In this document: in pieces, positions 43,664 to 53,354 of the stretch | How positions within the stretch are numbered: the stretch's first letter is position 1 | Layout: each line of letters begins with the position of its first letter | Source: Pseudofrankia saprophytica | Lineage (GTDB): Bacteria; Actinomycetota; Actinomycetes; Frankiales; Frankiaceae | NCBI RefSeq assembly: GCF_000235425.2 | Contig: NZ_KI912266.1 | Location: 6,230,029-6,294,028 of the forward strand | Length of the DNA stretch: 64,000 bases | Reading direction: 5' to 3' | Translations under genes and position numbers: made by a program | Notes under the pieces: generated by a model | What the model was told of the DNA's origin: nothing | Database searches by the model: none | The model's input: only the letters and a program-made list of their open reading frames with translations

Positions 43664-44818
43664 TCAGCGGTAGGTGAGGTCCGACGGCGTGTAGCGGCAG
43701 TAGGTCCCGTCGGCGCCGGTGCCGAGCTTCACCGGTTCGTCGCCGGCGTCGTTGCCCTCGTACCGGTCACAGATGCTGATCTTCTTCTTGGCGTCGCCGA
43801 CGATCGTGATTCCGGACAGCGTCGCGGTGTCGCCGTAGTTCGAGTTGATTCCGGCGAGCGTCTTGCCGGGCGCGGTGACGGTGACGTTCTGGATGACGAC
43901 CGCGCGCCGGTACTGGGCCGAGCAGTTGCCGCACGACCGGTACAGCTTCCCGAAGTCCGCCACCTGGAAGTTCCGGATGACCATCGTGCCCGGTCCGTTG
44001 TGCTGGAACACCTTGTCCGACGCGTGCCGGGCGCCGCCGCCGTCGATCGTCATGGTCTGCGTCGCGGAGGTGCCCTTGAAGGTCGCCGCGTCCTCGCCTA
44101 CGTCCTCCCACCAGACGTTGCGCAGGGTGCAGGTCCCCAGGCAGTGGATGCCATCCCCGGCGGGCGCACCGATGACCACGTTCTGCACGGTGCCGCCGTT
44201 CGCCACCTCGAACAGGGCCGGCTGGTCCTCCGACTGCCCCCCGTCGCCGACTCCGCTGTAACGCCGAAGCTGACCGTCGAAGGTGCCGGAGACCTTGATG
44301 GTGGTTCTGGAGCTGACGTCGCCGGTGGGCGTCGGCCAGGCCGCGGGTGTGGCGGGAACGGTGGCCGCGACCGACGTCGCCGGCGCCGGCGGCGCCGTGG
44401 TGCCGACCGGCGTGACCGTGGTCGTGGCCGGGGGTGTCCGCGTGGGGGACGCGCCGGCCGTCGCCGTCGTCCCGGGTGACGTCCCGGCCGGGCCGGATGG
44501 TGGGCTGACCACGGTCCCGCCGCCGCCGGAAGGCGTGACCCCCGGCTGACAGCCGGCCAGAAGGGCACCACCGCCCAGCATCGCCAGCGCGGCGAGCACC
44601 GCCGCGCGCTTCGGCGCGTTCCGCCCGCGGGCGGGTCCCGCCCGCCGGGCGCCCGCCGGTTCGGACCCGTGGGATCGAAGCAGATGATCTTTCAGTCGTC
44701 GCCGCAAGGCAGGCCTCTCGGTCGGCGACCGGCCGATCCCCTCCTTCTCTCGACCAGCCGCGACGGTTTCCTCCCGCCTACTAGTCGTGTCCGCGCGCGG
44801 TTTGGTTGCCTCATACAC
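43664..44818 (-). CDS. PL3 family pectate lyase, probable lipoprotein
   Basis: The 384-residue protein has a C-terminal polysaccharide lyase family 3 domain (about 170-384), with the PL3 signature GDGIHCLGTCTLRNVWWEDV and EDAATFKG, and calcium/substrate residues in the right-handed beta-helix. It should cleave polygalacturonate by beta-elimination. A lipobox (ALLAGC, Cys90) ends a hydrophobic stretch (AAVLAALAMLGGGALL), so it is likely tethered outside the cell. A Thr/Pro/Ala linker of about 75 residues separates anchor and lyase. The first 70 residues before the signal are unusual, and the true start may be nearer residue 70. Confidence 0.88.
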   Translation of the reverse strand: MYEATKPRADTTSRREETVAAGREKEGIGRSPTERPALRRRLKDHLLRSHGSEPAGARRAGPARGRNAPKRAAVLAALAMLGGGALLAGCQPGVTPSGGGGTVVSPPSGPAGTSPGTTATAGASPTRTPPATTTVTPVGTTAPPAPATSVAATVPATPAAWPTPTGDVSSRTTIKVSGTFDGQLRRYSGVGDGGQSEDQPALFEVANGGTVQNVVIGAPAGDGIHCLGTCTLRNVWWEDVGEDAATFKGTSATQTMTIDGGGARHASDKVFQHNGPGTMVIRNFQVADFGKLYRSCGNCSAQYRRAVVIQNVTVTAPGKTLAGINSNYGDTATLSGITIVGDAKKKISICDRYEGNDAGDEPVKLGTGADGTYCRYTPSDLTYR

Positions 44819-44910
44819 CGATCTTCGTGGGGAAGCGTGGCCCAGGCAGGGCCAGTGCCAGTGACCGGCCCCGGCTGGCCAGCTGGTCAGCCGGCCGCCC
44901 GGCCGCCCGG

Positions 44911-46470
44911 TCAGCCGGTCAGCCGGAATTCCAGGTCGGCTTCGGGGATGGCGGTGTCCAGCTGGGCCTTCTGGAGCTGGCCGGAGTAGTCCCAGTTCAT
45001 GGACTGCCAGCGGGTGACCTGGTCGAGTACCCAGCGGCCCGACTGGCGGGAGCCGTTGCCGGAGCGGCCGTTGCCCCCGAAGGGGAGATGGGCCTCGGCA
45101 CCTGAGGTGGAGTTGTTGACGCTGACCATGCCGGCGGACACGCCGCGGCGGAACCGGAAGACCGTCGCCGGGTCGTTGGTGTAGATCGCGCTCGACAGGC
45201 CGTAGCCGGGGAGGTTGGCCAGCTCGATGGCCTCCTCGAGGGTGCGGTAGGTGGTCAGGCCGACGATCGGGCCGAACGTCTCCTCGCGGAACAGCTCGTC
45301 GTCGGGAAGCAGTCCGTCGACGACGACCGGGTGGTAGTAGAGGCCATCGGCCGGGTCGCCGACGAACCCGCGCCGCGGCGCGCCGACGCTGATCCGCCCG
45401 ACGGCCGTCGAGCCGAACGTCGAGTGGTGCTCGCGGATCAGGTCCAGGTGGCGCTCATAACCGGCGGCGAACTTCGCGTCGAGCAGCGGGCCGTACAGGA
45501 CGGCGCGGGTCGGGTCGCCGATCGGCGCGTTCTCGACGGCGACGGCGAGCCGGCGGCGGAAACCCACGTAGACGGACTCGTGGACGATCAGTGTGCCGAG
45601 CGACGTGCACCGCTGCCCGGCGGTCCCGAAGCCGCCGAACAGGGCGCCGTCGACGGCCAGGTCGATGTCGGCGTCCGGCGCGACGACCATCGGGTTCTTG
45701 CCGCCGAGCTCCAGGCACGGCGTCTGCAGGTGCCGGCCGCACAGCTCGCCGATCTGCCGGCCGACGGCCGTCGAGCCGGTGAAGCCGACCTTGTCGACGA
45801 GGCCGGCCGCAAGCGTCCGCGCGAGGCCGTCGGCCGTCGCCTCGCCGGACGCCGGGACCATCGAGAGCACGCCGGCGGGCAGGCCCGCGTGCCGGGCGAG
45901 CTCGGTGAGCGCCCGGGCGCAGGCGGCGGCGTACTCGGCCGGCTTCCAGACGACCGCGTTGCCGCACAGCAACGCCGGCACGATGTACCAGCTCGGCACC
46001 GCGACCGGGAAGTTCCCCGCGGTGATCACCATCATGACGCCGACCGGCTCGCGGAACGTGAACAGCTGCTTGTCGGGCATCTCCGATGGCACGGTCTCGC
46101 CGTAGAGTCGCCGTCCCTCACCGAGGAAGAACCGGCAGGTGTCGACGATCTCCTGCACCTCGCCGCGGGCCTCGGCGAGTGGCTTGCCGATCTCCCTGGT
46201 CACCAGCCGGGCGAGCGCGTCGGCGTTGTCCTCGACGAGCCGGCCGAAGTTGCCGATCACGGTGCCGCGCACCGGCGCCGGCACGTCCGCCCAGCCGCGC
46301 TGGGCCGCCCGGGCGACCTGGGCCGCCGCGACCAGCACCTCCGCCCCGCCGAGGCGGACCGCCGCGACGACCTCGCCGTGGCGCGCCGGGTTCGTCGAGG
46401 CGACCGTCGGCCCCTCGGACTCGATGCCCTCGATCATGGGCGCCACCAGCGGCGGGTGCACCAGGGTCAT
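44911..46470 (-). CDS. aldehyde dehydrogenase, probable alpha-aminoadipate semialdehyde dehydrogenase
   Basis: The 519-residue ALDH has the catalytic Glu in CLELGGKNP and catalytic Cys in GTAGQRCTSLG, an NAD site (FTGSTAVGRQ) and VNNSTSGAEAHLPFGG near the end. It starts 2 bp after the lysine 6-aminotransferase stop, which identifies it as the Pcd-type enzyme that oxidises 2-aminoadipate 6-semialdehyde (or its cyclic form piperideine-6-carboxylate) to alpha-aminoadipate. The ATG follows GGGAGCTGACG. Confidence 0.9.
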   Translation of the reverse strand: MTLVHPPLVAPMIEGIESEGPTVASTNPARHGEVVAAVRLGGAEVLVAAAQVARAAQRGWADVPAPVRGTVIGNFGRLVEDNADALARLVTREIGKPLAEARGEVQEIVDTCRFFLGEGRRLYGETVPSEMPDKQLFTFREPVGVMMVITAGNFPVAVPSWYIVPALLCGNAVVWKPAEYAAACARALTELARHAGLPAGVLSMVPASGEATADGLARTLAAGLVDKVGFTGSTAVGRQIGELCGRHLQTPCLELGGKNPMVVAPDADIDLAVDGALFGGFGTAGQRCTSLGTLIVHESVYVGFRRRLAVAVENAPIGDPTRAVLYGPLLDAKFAAGYERHLDLIREHHSTFGSTAVGRISVGAPRRGFVGDPADGLYYHPVVVDGLLPDDELFREETFGPIVGLTTYRTLEEAIELANLPGYGLSSAIYTNDPATVFRFRRGVSAGMVSVNNSTSGAEAHLPFGGNGRSGNGSRQSGRWVLDQVTRWQSMNWDYSGQLQKAQLDTAIPEADLEFRLTG

Positions 46471-46472
46471 CG

Positions 46473-48038
46473 TCAGCTCCCGTCTCCCGTCAGGTCCGCG
46501 CACGCGGCCAGCCGCCCGCCCCCACCGCCACCGTAAGCGGGCGACGACTCGGTCGCAGGCCGAAGGGCCGGGGTCGCCCTGCCCGCCACCACACCGGCCT
46601 CGCCAGCTCCACCGGCCAGGGCCGCCGCCACCCGGCCGAAGGCGGCGAGGGCCGCGTCGATCTCGTCGTCGGTGATCGTGAGCGCCGGGCGCACCCGGAC
46701 CGTGACGTCGCCGGCGGGCAGGGTGAGCACGTGCTCGTCGACGCGCAGCCGGCGCAGGGCCTCGTCGCGGGTGGCGCGGTCGGGCAGGTCGAACGCGCAG
46801 AGCAGGCCCAGGCCACGCGGGTTGGACAGCAGCCGGGGATGACCGGCGGCGAGCGCCGTGAGCCCGGCCAGCAGCCGCTCGCCGGCGCGCGCGGCGGCTT
46901 CGAAGAGCCGGTCGCGCTCGATGACCTCCAGCATCCGGGTCGAGCGGACCATGTCGACGAGCCCGCCACCCCAGGTGGAGTTGATCCGGCCGGGTACCCG
47001 GAACACGTTGTCCGCCACCTCGTCGACCCGGCCACCGGCCATCACCCCGCCGACCTGCGCCTTCTTCGCGAACGCGACGACGTCCGGCCGCAGGCCGAGG
47101 CGCTGGTAGCACCAGGCGGCGCCGGTGGCGCCCACCCCGGTCTGCACCTCGTCGAGGACGAACAGGGCGTCGCGTGCGTGCGCGAGCTCACCGAGGGCGG
47201 CGAGGAACTCCGGCCGCAGGTGCCGGTCGCCGCCCTCGCACTGGATCGGCTCGGCGAGGACGCAGGCGATGTCGTGCGGGTGGCGCTCGAACGCCGCCTT
47301 GGCCGCCTCGAGCGCCCGCCGCTCGGCGGCGCGCACGGCCGCGAGGCTCGCCGCGGTCACCGGGAACGTCTGTGCCGGGCTGTCGATCCGCGGCCAGTCG
47401 AACGTGGGGAAGCGGTCGGTCTTGTTCGGGTCGGTGTTGGTGACCGAGAGGGTGTAGCCGCTGCGGCCGTGGAAGGCGTGCCGCAGGTGCAGCACGCGGG
47501 TGCCGAGCCGTGCCGGGCGGCCGTGCGCCTCGTTGTGCCGGCTCTTCCAGTCGAAGGCGCATTTCAGGGCGTTCTCGACGGCGAGCGCCCCGCCTTCGAC
47601 GAAGAACAGGTGCGGCAGGCGCGGGTCGCCGAGCACCCGGGCGAAGGTCGCGACGAACTCGGCGTAGGCGACGGTCGCGACGTCCGGGTTCGCCGGCTTG
47701 TTGAGCGCGGCCCGGCCGAGCTCGGCCACGACCTCGGGGTCGTCGGCCAGCTCGGGTGGGTTGACGCCGAGCGGGGCGGAGGCGAAGAAGCTGTACAGGT
47801 CGAGGTAACGCTCGCCGGTGCGGGCGTCGACGAGCGTGCGCCCGCGGCTCGCGGCCAGGTCGACGACCAGGTCCAGCCCGTCCACCAGCACGTGGCGCCC
47901 CAGCACCGCCGGCACGTCTCGCGGCGCCACGGTCACCCGGCCGGTCCCGGTCAGCCACGCGCCGCCGCCGTCCGACGGGCGCGACGCGGCGGGCTCGCGG
48001 CGGACAGCGGTACCAGTCACGAACGCGGGCACGGCCAC
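46473..48038 (-). CDS. lat: L-lysine 6-transaminase
   Basis: The 521-residue PLP enzyme of aminotransferase class III matches Lat: LFFVEGGALAVENALK, AFDWKSRHNEAHG, the PLP Asp in FVLDEVQTGVG, the PLP Lys in FAKKAQVGGVM and STWGGGLVDMVR. It transfers the epsilon-amino group of L-lysine to 2-oxoglutarate. With the adjacent dehydrogenase it makes alpha-aminoadipate. In cephamycin producers this feeds beta-lactam synthesis; no such biosynthetic genes are here, so lysine catabolism is the likely role. GTG 48038 follows GGGGAGG. The C-terminus has an extra 45-residue Gly/Ala tail. Confidence 0.92.
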   Translation of the reverse strand: MAVPAFVTGTAVRREPAASRPSDGGGAWLTGTGRVTVAPRDVPAVLGRHVLVDGLDLVVDLAASRGRTLVDARTGERYLDLYSFFASAPLGVNPPELADDPEVVAELGRAALNKPANPDVATVAYAEFVATFARVLGDPRLPHLFFVEGGALAVENALKCAFDWKSRHNEAHGRPARLGTRVLHLRHAFHGRSGYTLSVTNTDPNKTDRFPTFDWPRIDSPAQTFPVTAASLAAVRAAERRALEAAKAAFERHPHDIACVLAEPIQCEGGDRHLRPEFLAALGELAHARDALFVLDEVQTGVGATGAAWCYQRLGLRPDVVAFAKKAQVGGVMAGGRVDEVADNVFRVPGRINSTWGGGLVDMVRSTRMLEVIERDRLFEAAARAGERLLAGLTALAAGHPRLLSNPRGLGLLCAFDLPDRATRDEALRRLRVDEHVLTLPAGDVTVRVRPALTITDDEIDAALAAFGRVAAALAGGAGEAGVVAGRATPALRPATESSPAYGGGGGGRLAACADLTGDGS

Positions 48039-48152
48039 GGGACCTCCCCGGATCGCGGGAACGCGGACTGGGCAGTACGGCACCGAACACGCAACACCGG
48101 AAATAAGCCGCCGCATCCACCTCTACGCAGGAGATCCTTCACCAGATCATCG

Positions 48153-48172
48153 ATTTTGACAAATTTTTTACG
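48153..48172 (-). promoter_or_regulatory. AT-rich island upstream of lat
   Basis: ATTTTGACAAATTTTTTACG lies about 115 bp before the lat start. It is by far the most AT-rich short stretch nearby and contains the small dyad TTTGACAAA. It may hold promoter elements or an Lrp/AsnC-type site, as lysine catabolic genes are often Lrp-controlled. Confidence 0.5.
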
Positions 48173-48230
48173 TCACCGCTCGTCGACGGGTCACCCTCGG
48201 CGGACAACCGGCCGCGATGGAACGCCAAGA

Positions 48231-48257
48231 CACCCGCAGGGCTTCGCCCTGCGGGTG
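48231..48257 (-). terminator. terminator after Ser/Thr kinase gene
   Basis: A perfect 12-bp stem (48231-48242 with 48246-48257) and a TTC triloop lie 22 bp past the kinase stop on the minus strand. Confidence 0.8.
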
Positions 48258-48279
48258 GGAAGGATCTGGCGGGAACGAC

Positions 48280-50076
48280 CTACGGCGAGGGAGTGACGTC
48301 GGGGGTCCGGGACGCGCCGGGGGGCGAGGTGGAAGTGCCGGGCGTCGTGCCGGTGCCTGTCGACGTGATGGGAGGCGTCGTTCGGGGGCCCTGGGTGTCG
48401 GTCTCGTTGTCCGTGGCCGGCGCGGCCGAAGTGGTCGTCGGGCCGGTCGGCCGCCGGGACGGGGGCCGGGTGGTGCGCCGCGACGATGGCGAGGCGGAGA
48501 CCGACTCGATGGCCTCGGACGTCGACGCGGAGACGGAGACGGACGGTGTCGACGAGGCGGAGGTGGCGGAGGTGGGCGAGGTCGCGCTGACCGACAGGTC
48601 CGAGTCGTCGCCACCGCCGTGGCTGGTCAGGACCAGCGCGAGGGCGACGCCACCGGCGAGCAGCACGACCAACGCGGCCGCCAGCAGCGCCTTCATCGCC
48701 GTCGACCGCCCGGTCCGCGCCCCGTCGCCCGGCCGGCCCCGCCCGTCGGACCAGCCCGCCGCCGCCGCTCCAGCGGCCGCGCCGAAGGCGTCCGTCCTGG
48801 CGCCACCGTTTCCACGGGGCAGAGGCCCCGTGGGCGGGCGTACGTAGGTCGGGATGTCGGACCCGTCCGTCCAGTCGTCACCCTCGCGGCCCGGGCCGCC
48901 GCCGACCGGCAACGGGCCGGTGGCATAGCCCGGGCGGGCGCCGTCACGGCCGGCGGGCCGGGACCGGTCGCCGCGTGGCGGCCCCGACGGCTCACCCGGG
49001 CGGCCCTGCCGCGGCTGGCCGGCGAGTCCCTGGGTGGACCGCAGGTTCAACGTCTGCCCGGCAGAGGTCCCCCGCAGCGCGTCCGCCTCCGCCGCCGCCC
49101 GTGAGCGGGCCGACGGGGCCGGCGATTTGGACGGCGGCAGGGCCAGGGGCGGCGCCGGGGTCGGCGGCTGCTCGACCCACGTCACCAGCGCGGTCTCGAC
49201 CGCCTGGTCCGACTCCTGGGGAGTGTGGATCTCGCGATGCAGCAGGCCGCTGACGAGAACCGTCGCGGACGGACGCGCTCGCGGGTCCTTCGCCAGCGCC
49301 GCCCGCACCAGGTCGACCAGCTGGGGCGGGACGCCGGCGAGGTCCGGCTCGGCGTGCTGGATGAGGCCGACGGCCTCGAGCGGGCTCGAGCCATGGAACG
49401 GCGAGTGCCCGGTGGTGGCGTAGGTGACGCAGGCGCCCCAGGCGAACACGTCGGCCGGCGGGCCGACCGTTTCGCCGCGCAGCTGCTCGGGCGCCATCCA
49501 GACGAGGGTGCCGACGCGTTGGCCGATCTGGGTCCTGGCCTGGGTGAGGTCGGGGTCGGAGTCGGTGGTCGAGCCGCCGAGCATGGGTTGGGTGGTCAGC
49601 GCGACCCCGAAGTCGATGATCTTCGGGCCTTCCCAGCCGAGGATGACGTTGGCCGGCTTGAGGTCGCGGTGCACGACGCCGACCGCGTGCATCGCGACCA
49701 GCCCGTCGGCGAGGCCGGCGGCGAAGCCGACGACGAGCCGTGGCGCGAGCGGCCCCCTGCCGGCGACCGCGTCGAGGAGGGTGGCGCCCTCGACGTACTC
49801 GGTGGCCAGCCACGGCGACTCGGCCTCGGTGTCCGCGTCGACGACGGTCGCCACCGAGCCGCTGCTGATCATCCGGACGGCGTCGACCTCGCGGCGGAAG
49901 CGGGCGCGGAACCGCGGGTCGCCGGCGAGCTCGGGCGTGGGGACCTTCACCGCGACCGGGCGGTCGTCCGGCCCGAACCCCAGATAGACGGTGCCCATGC
50001 CGCCGGAGCCGAGCCGACCGGTCATCCGGAACGGGCCGATCATGCGCGGATCGGCGTCGCCGAGTGGTGCCAGCAC
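48280..50076 (-). CDS. transmembrane Ser/Thr protein kinase with disordered outer tail
   Basis: The 598-residue kinase has the loop GSGGMGTVYLG, Lys44, HRDLKPAN (Asp138), DFG 155-157 and an APEQLRGE activation segment. A 190-residue Pro/Gly/Arg-rich juxtamembrane linker precedes one transmembrane helix (about 462-482). The outside tail of about 115 residues is almost only Ser, Thr and Pro (SATSPTSATSASSTPS), resembling O-mannosylated wall-spanning regions. There are no PASTA repeats. The GTG start gives MLAPLGDADPRMIGPF, nearly the same opening as the next kinase, so the two are recent-looking paralogues. Confidence 0.93.
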   Translation of the reverse strand: MLAPLGDADPRMIGPFRMTGRLGSGGMGTVYLGFGPDDRPVAVKVPTPELAGDPRFRARFRREVDAVRMISSGSVATVVDADTEAESPWLATEYVEGATLLDAVAGRGPLAPRLVVGFAAGLADGLVAMHAVGVVHRDLKPANVILGWEGPKIIDFGVALTTQPMLGGSTTDSDPDLTQARTQIGQRVGTLVWMAPEQLRGETVGPPADVFAWGACVTYATTGHSPFHGSSPLEAVGLIQHAEPDLAGVPPQLVDLVRAALAKDPRARPSATVLVSGLLHREIHTPQESDQAVETALVTWVEQPPTPAPPLALPPSKSPAPSARSRAAAEADALRGTSAGQTLNLRSTQGLAGQPRQGRPGEPSGPPRGDRSRPAGRDGARPGYATGPLPVGGGPGREGDDWTDGSDIPTYVRPPTGPLPRGNGGARTDAFGAAAGAAAAGWSDGRGRPGDGARTGRSTAMKALLAAALVVLLAGGVALALVLTSHGGGDDSDLSVSATSPTSATSASSTPSVSVSASTSEAIESVSASPSSRRTTRPPSRRPTGPTTTSAAPATDNETDTQGPRTTPPITSTGTGTTPGTSTSPPGASRTPDVTPSP

Positions 50077-50327
50077 TAGTCCCCCAACCCCCGAGGTGGC
50101 GCCGCGGCCGGATCGGGGCCGCGGTCGACCTCACGAAGGTGGCACCACCTTTGCCCCTCACCTTCTCAACAGTCGACCCGCCGCGCCGGTTTATTTCCCG
50201 ACATCATGAATGTCGGTTCCAGGACATCGCCCATCCGTGCCAGCGGGCCCGACGGAAGGGCCCGGCAGAAGGCCCAGGGGCAGAGCCCGGTGGAGAAGCC
50301 GGCGCGCGCCACGGTGACGCCGCCCGG

Positions 50328-52166
<1,839 letters not shown>

Positions 52167-52606
52167 GCGTGCTCGTCTCCTCCCGGGGGCCCAGGTCTCA
52201 AGTGCCCAGGTATGCCCAGGTCTCTAGTGCCCAGGTATCAGACGCATAGGCGCCTATGCGGTGGTTCCTCGACATCGGGCCCGATATGCGTCCCCGCGAG
52301 CGCGCCGACGGATCGCCAGCGCGCACGGCCGGTCACCCGGACACGTCGCCTTCGTACGCATTCTTGCCTGACGCCGGATTCGCCGTCCCCGAAGGTCGGG
52401 GCCACGACGGAGGGCGCGGCCGAAGCCCCGGCGGCGATGTGCCAACCTAGAACGCTGGAGTGGCGTTTCGCGCCCCTCGACCACGCCTCGCACCACGCGC
52501 ACCCGCCGGCCGCGCTCGCACGCGCCCGGCGCGGGCTGGCACCGGTGCCGGGGCGGATCGGGGTGGGTCGAGGCGCGGGTGGAGGCACGCGGAGAGGGTC
52601 TGGCGG
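52167..52606. promoter_or_regulatory. divergent control region between kinase and ATPase operon
   Basis: 440 bp without a supported gene. It holds a 25-bp tandem duplication (52189-52213 and 52214-52238, one mismatch), an 18-bp perfect palindrome CGCATAGGCGCCTATGCG (52243-52260) and a 12-bp palindrome ATCGGGCCCGAT (52274-52285). This density of repeats between divergent transcripts suggests regulator binding. The right half (52300-52600) shows nothing distinctive. Confidence 0.6.
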
Positions 52607-53350
52607 ATGTCGGGGGAGAAGCCGGTCGGACGCGACGGTGGGCGGCCCGGTGACCGGCTCACGGGCGGCCAGGTCGGTATCCTGCTCGCCCTCATGGCCG
52701 AGGGCCGGCCGTTGCCCAACCCGGAACTGGCCGCCCGCTTCCGGCTCTCGCTGGACGGCGTCGACCGACGCCGGCTGAACGACCTGAGGCTGGTCACCAG
52801 CCGCCGGGCCGGCCGTTCCTACGTCCACGAGCTGACCGACGCCGGCTGGGCCCGTTGCCGCCGCGAGCTCGCCGCACCGCCGCCCGACCGGCGCGGCGGC
52901 ATCCCGCCCGGCGCCGTCCACGCGCTGCTCGCCGGGCTCGCCCGGCATCTCGACCGCACCGGCCTCGACCTGGCGGACCTGTTCGCCCGCCCGCCCGCCG
53001 GCCCGGGCACGACGACGGGCCAGGCCGAACTCGCCGGGACCGAGACCAAGGCCGGGGCGGACGCGGAGTCAGTGGCGGCGGCCAGCGAGGAGGTCGAGCG
53101 GCGGATCAGGACGGCGTACGGGGCTCTCGCCCGGTGGCCCGGGGACTGGGTGCGGCTCGCGGAGCTGCGGCCGCGTCTCGGGGCCGACCTGGCGCGCACC
53201 GACGTCGACGCCGTGCTGCGACGGATGAACCGCGGACCGGGGGTGACCGTCGCCCCGGACGAGGACCAGAAGGCGCTGACGGGCGCCGACCGGCGCGAGG
53301 CCATCGAGATCGGTGGCCAGGCCAAACACCTGATCATGGTCGAGGGCTGA
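52607..53350 (+). CDS. winged-helix protein, first gene of the ATPase operon
   Basis: The 247-residue protein begins with a MarR-like winged helix (GDRLTGGQVGILLALMAEGR, ELAARFRLSLDGVDRRRLND, RSYVHELTDAGWARC). A middle linker is Ala/Gly/Thr-rich, and a second winged-helix-like C-terminal unit ends LTGADRREAIEIGGQAKHLI. The role is not known. It is separated by 4 bp from the next gene, so the two are surely co-translated, and it may be the regulator or DNA-binding subunit of the ATPase. The ATG follows GGAGAGGG. Confidence 0.75.
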   Translation: MSGEKPVGRDGGRPGDRLTGGQVGILLALMAEGRPLPNPELAARFRLSLDGVDRRRLNDLRLVTSRRAGRSYVHELTDAGWARCRRELAAPPPDRRGGIPPGAVHALLAGLARHLDRTGLDLADLFARPPAGPGTTTGQAELAGTETKAGADAESVAAASEEVERRIRTAYGALARWPGDWVRLAELRPRLGADLARTDVDAVLRRMNRGPGVTVAPDEDQKALTGADRREAIEIGGQAKHLIMVEG

Positions 53351-53354
53351 GCGG

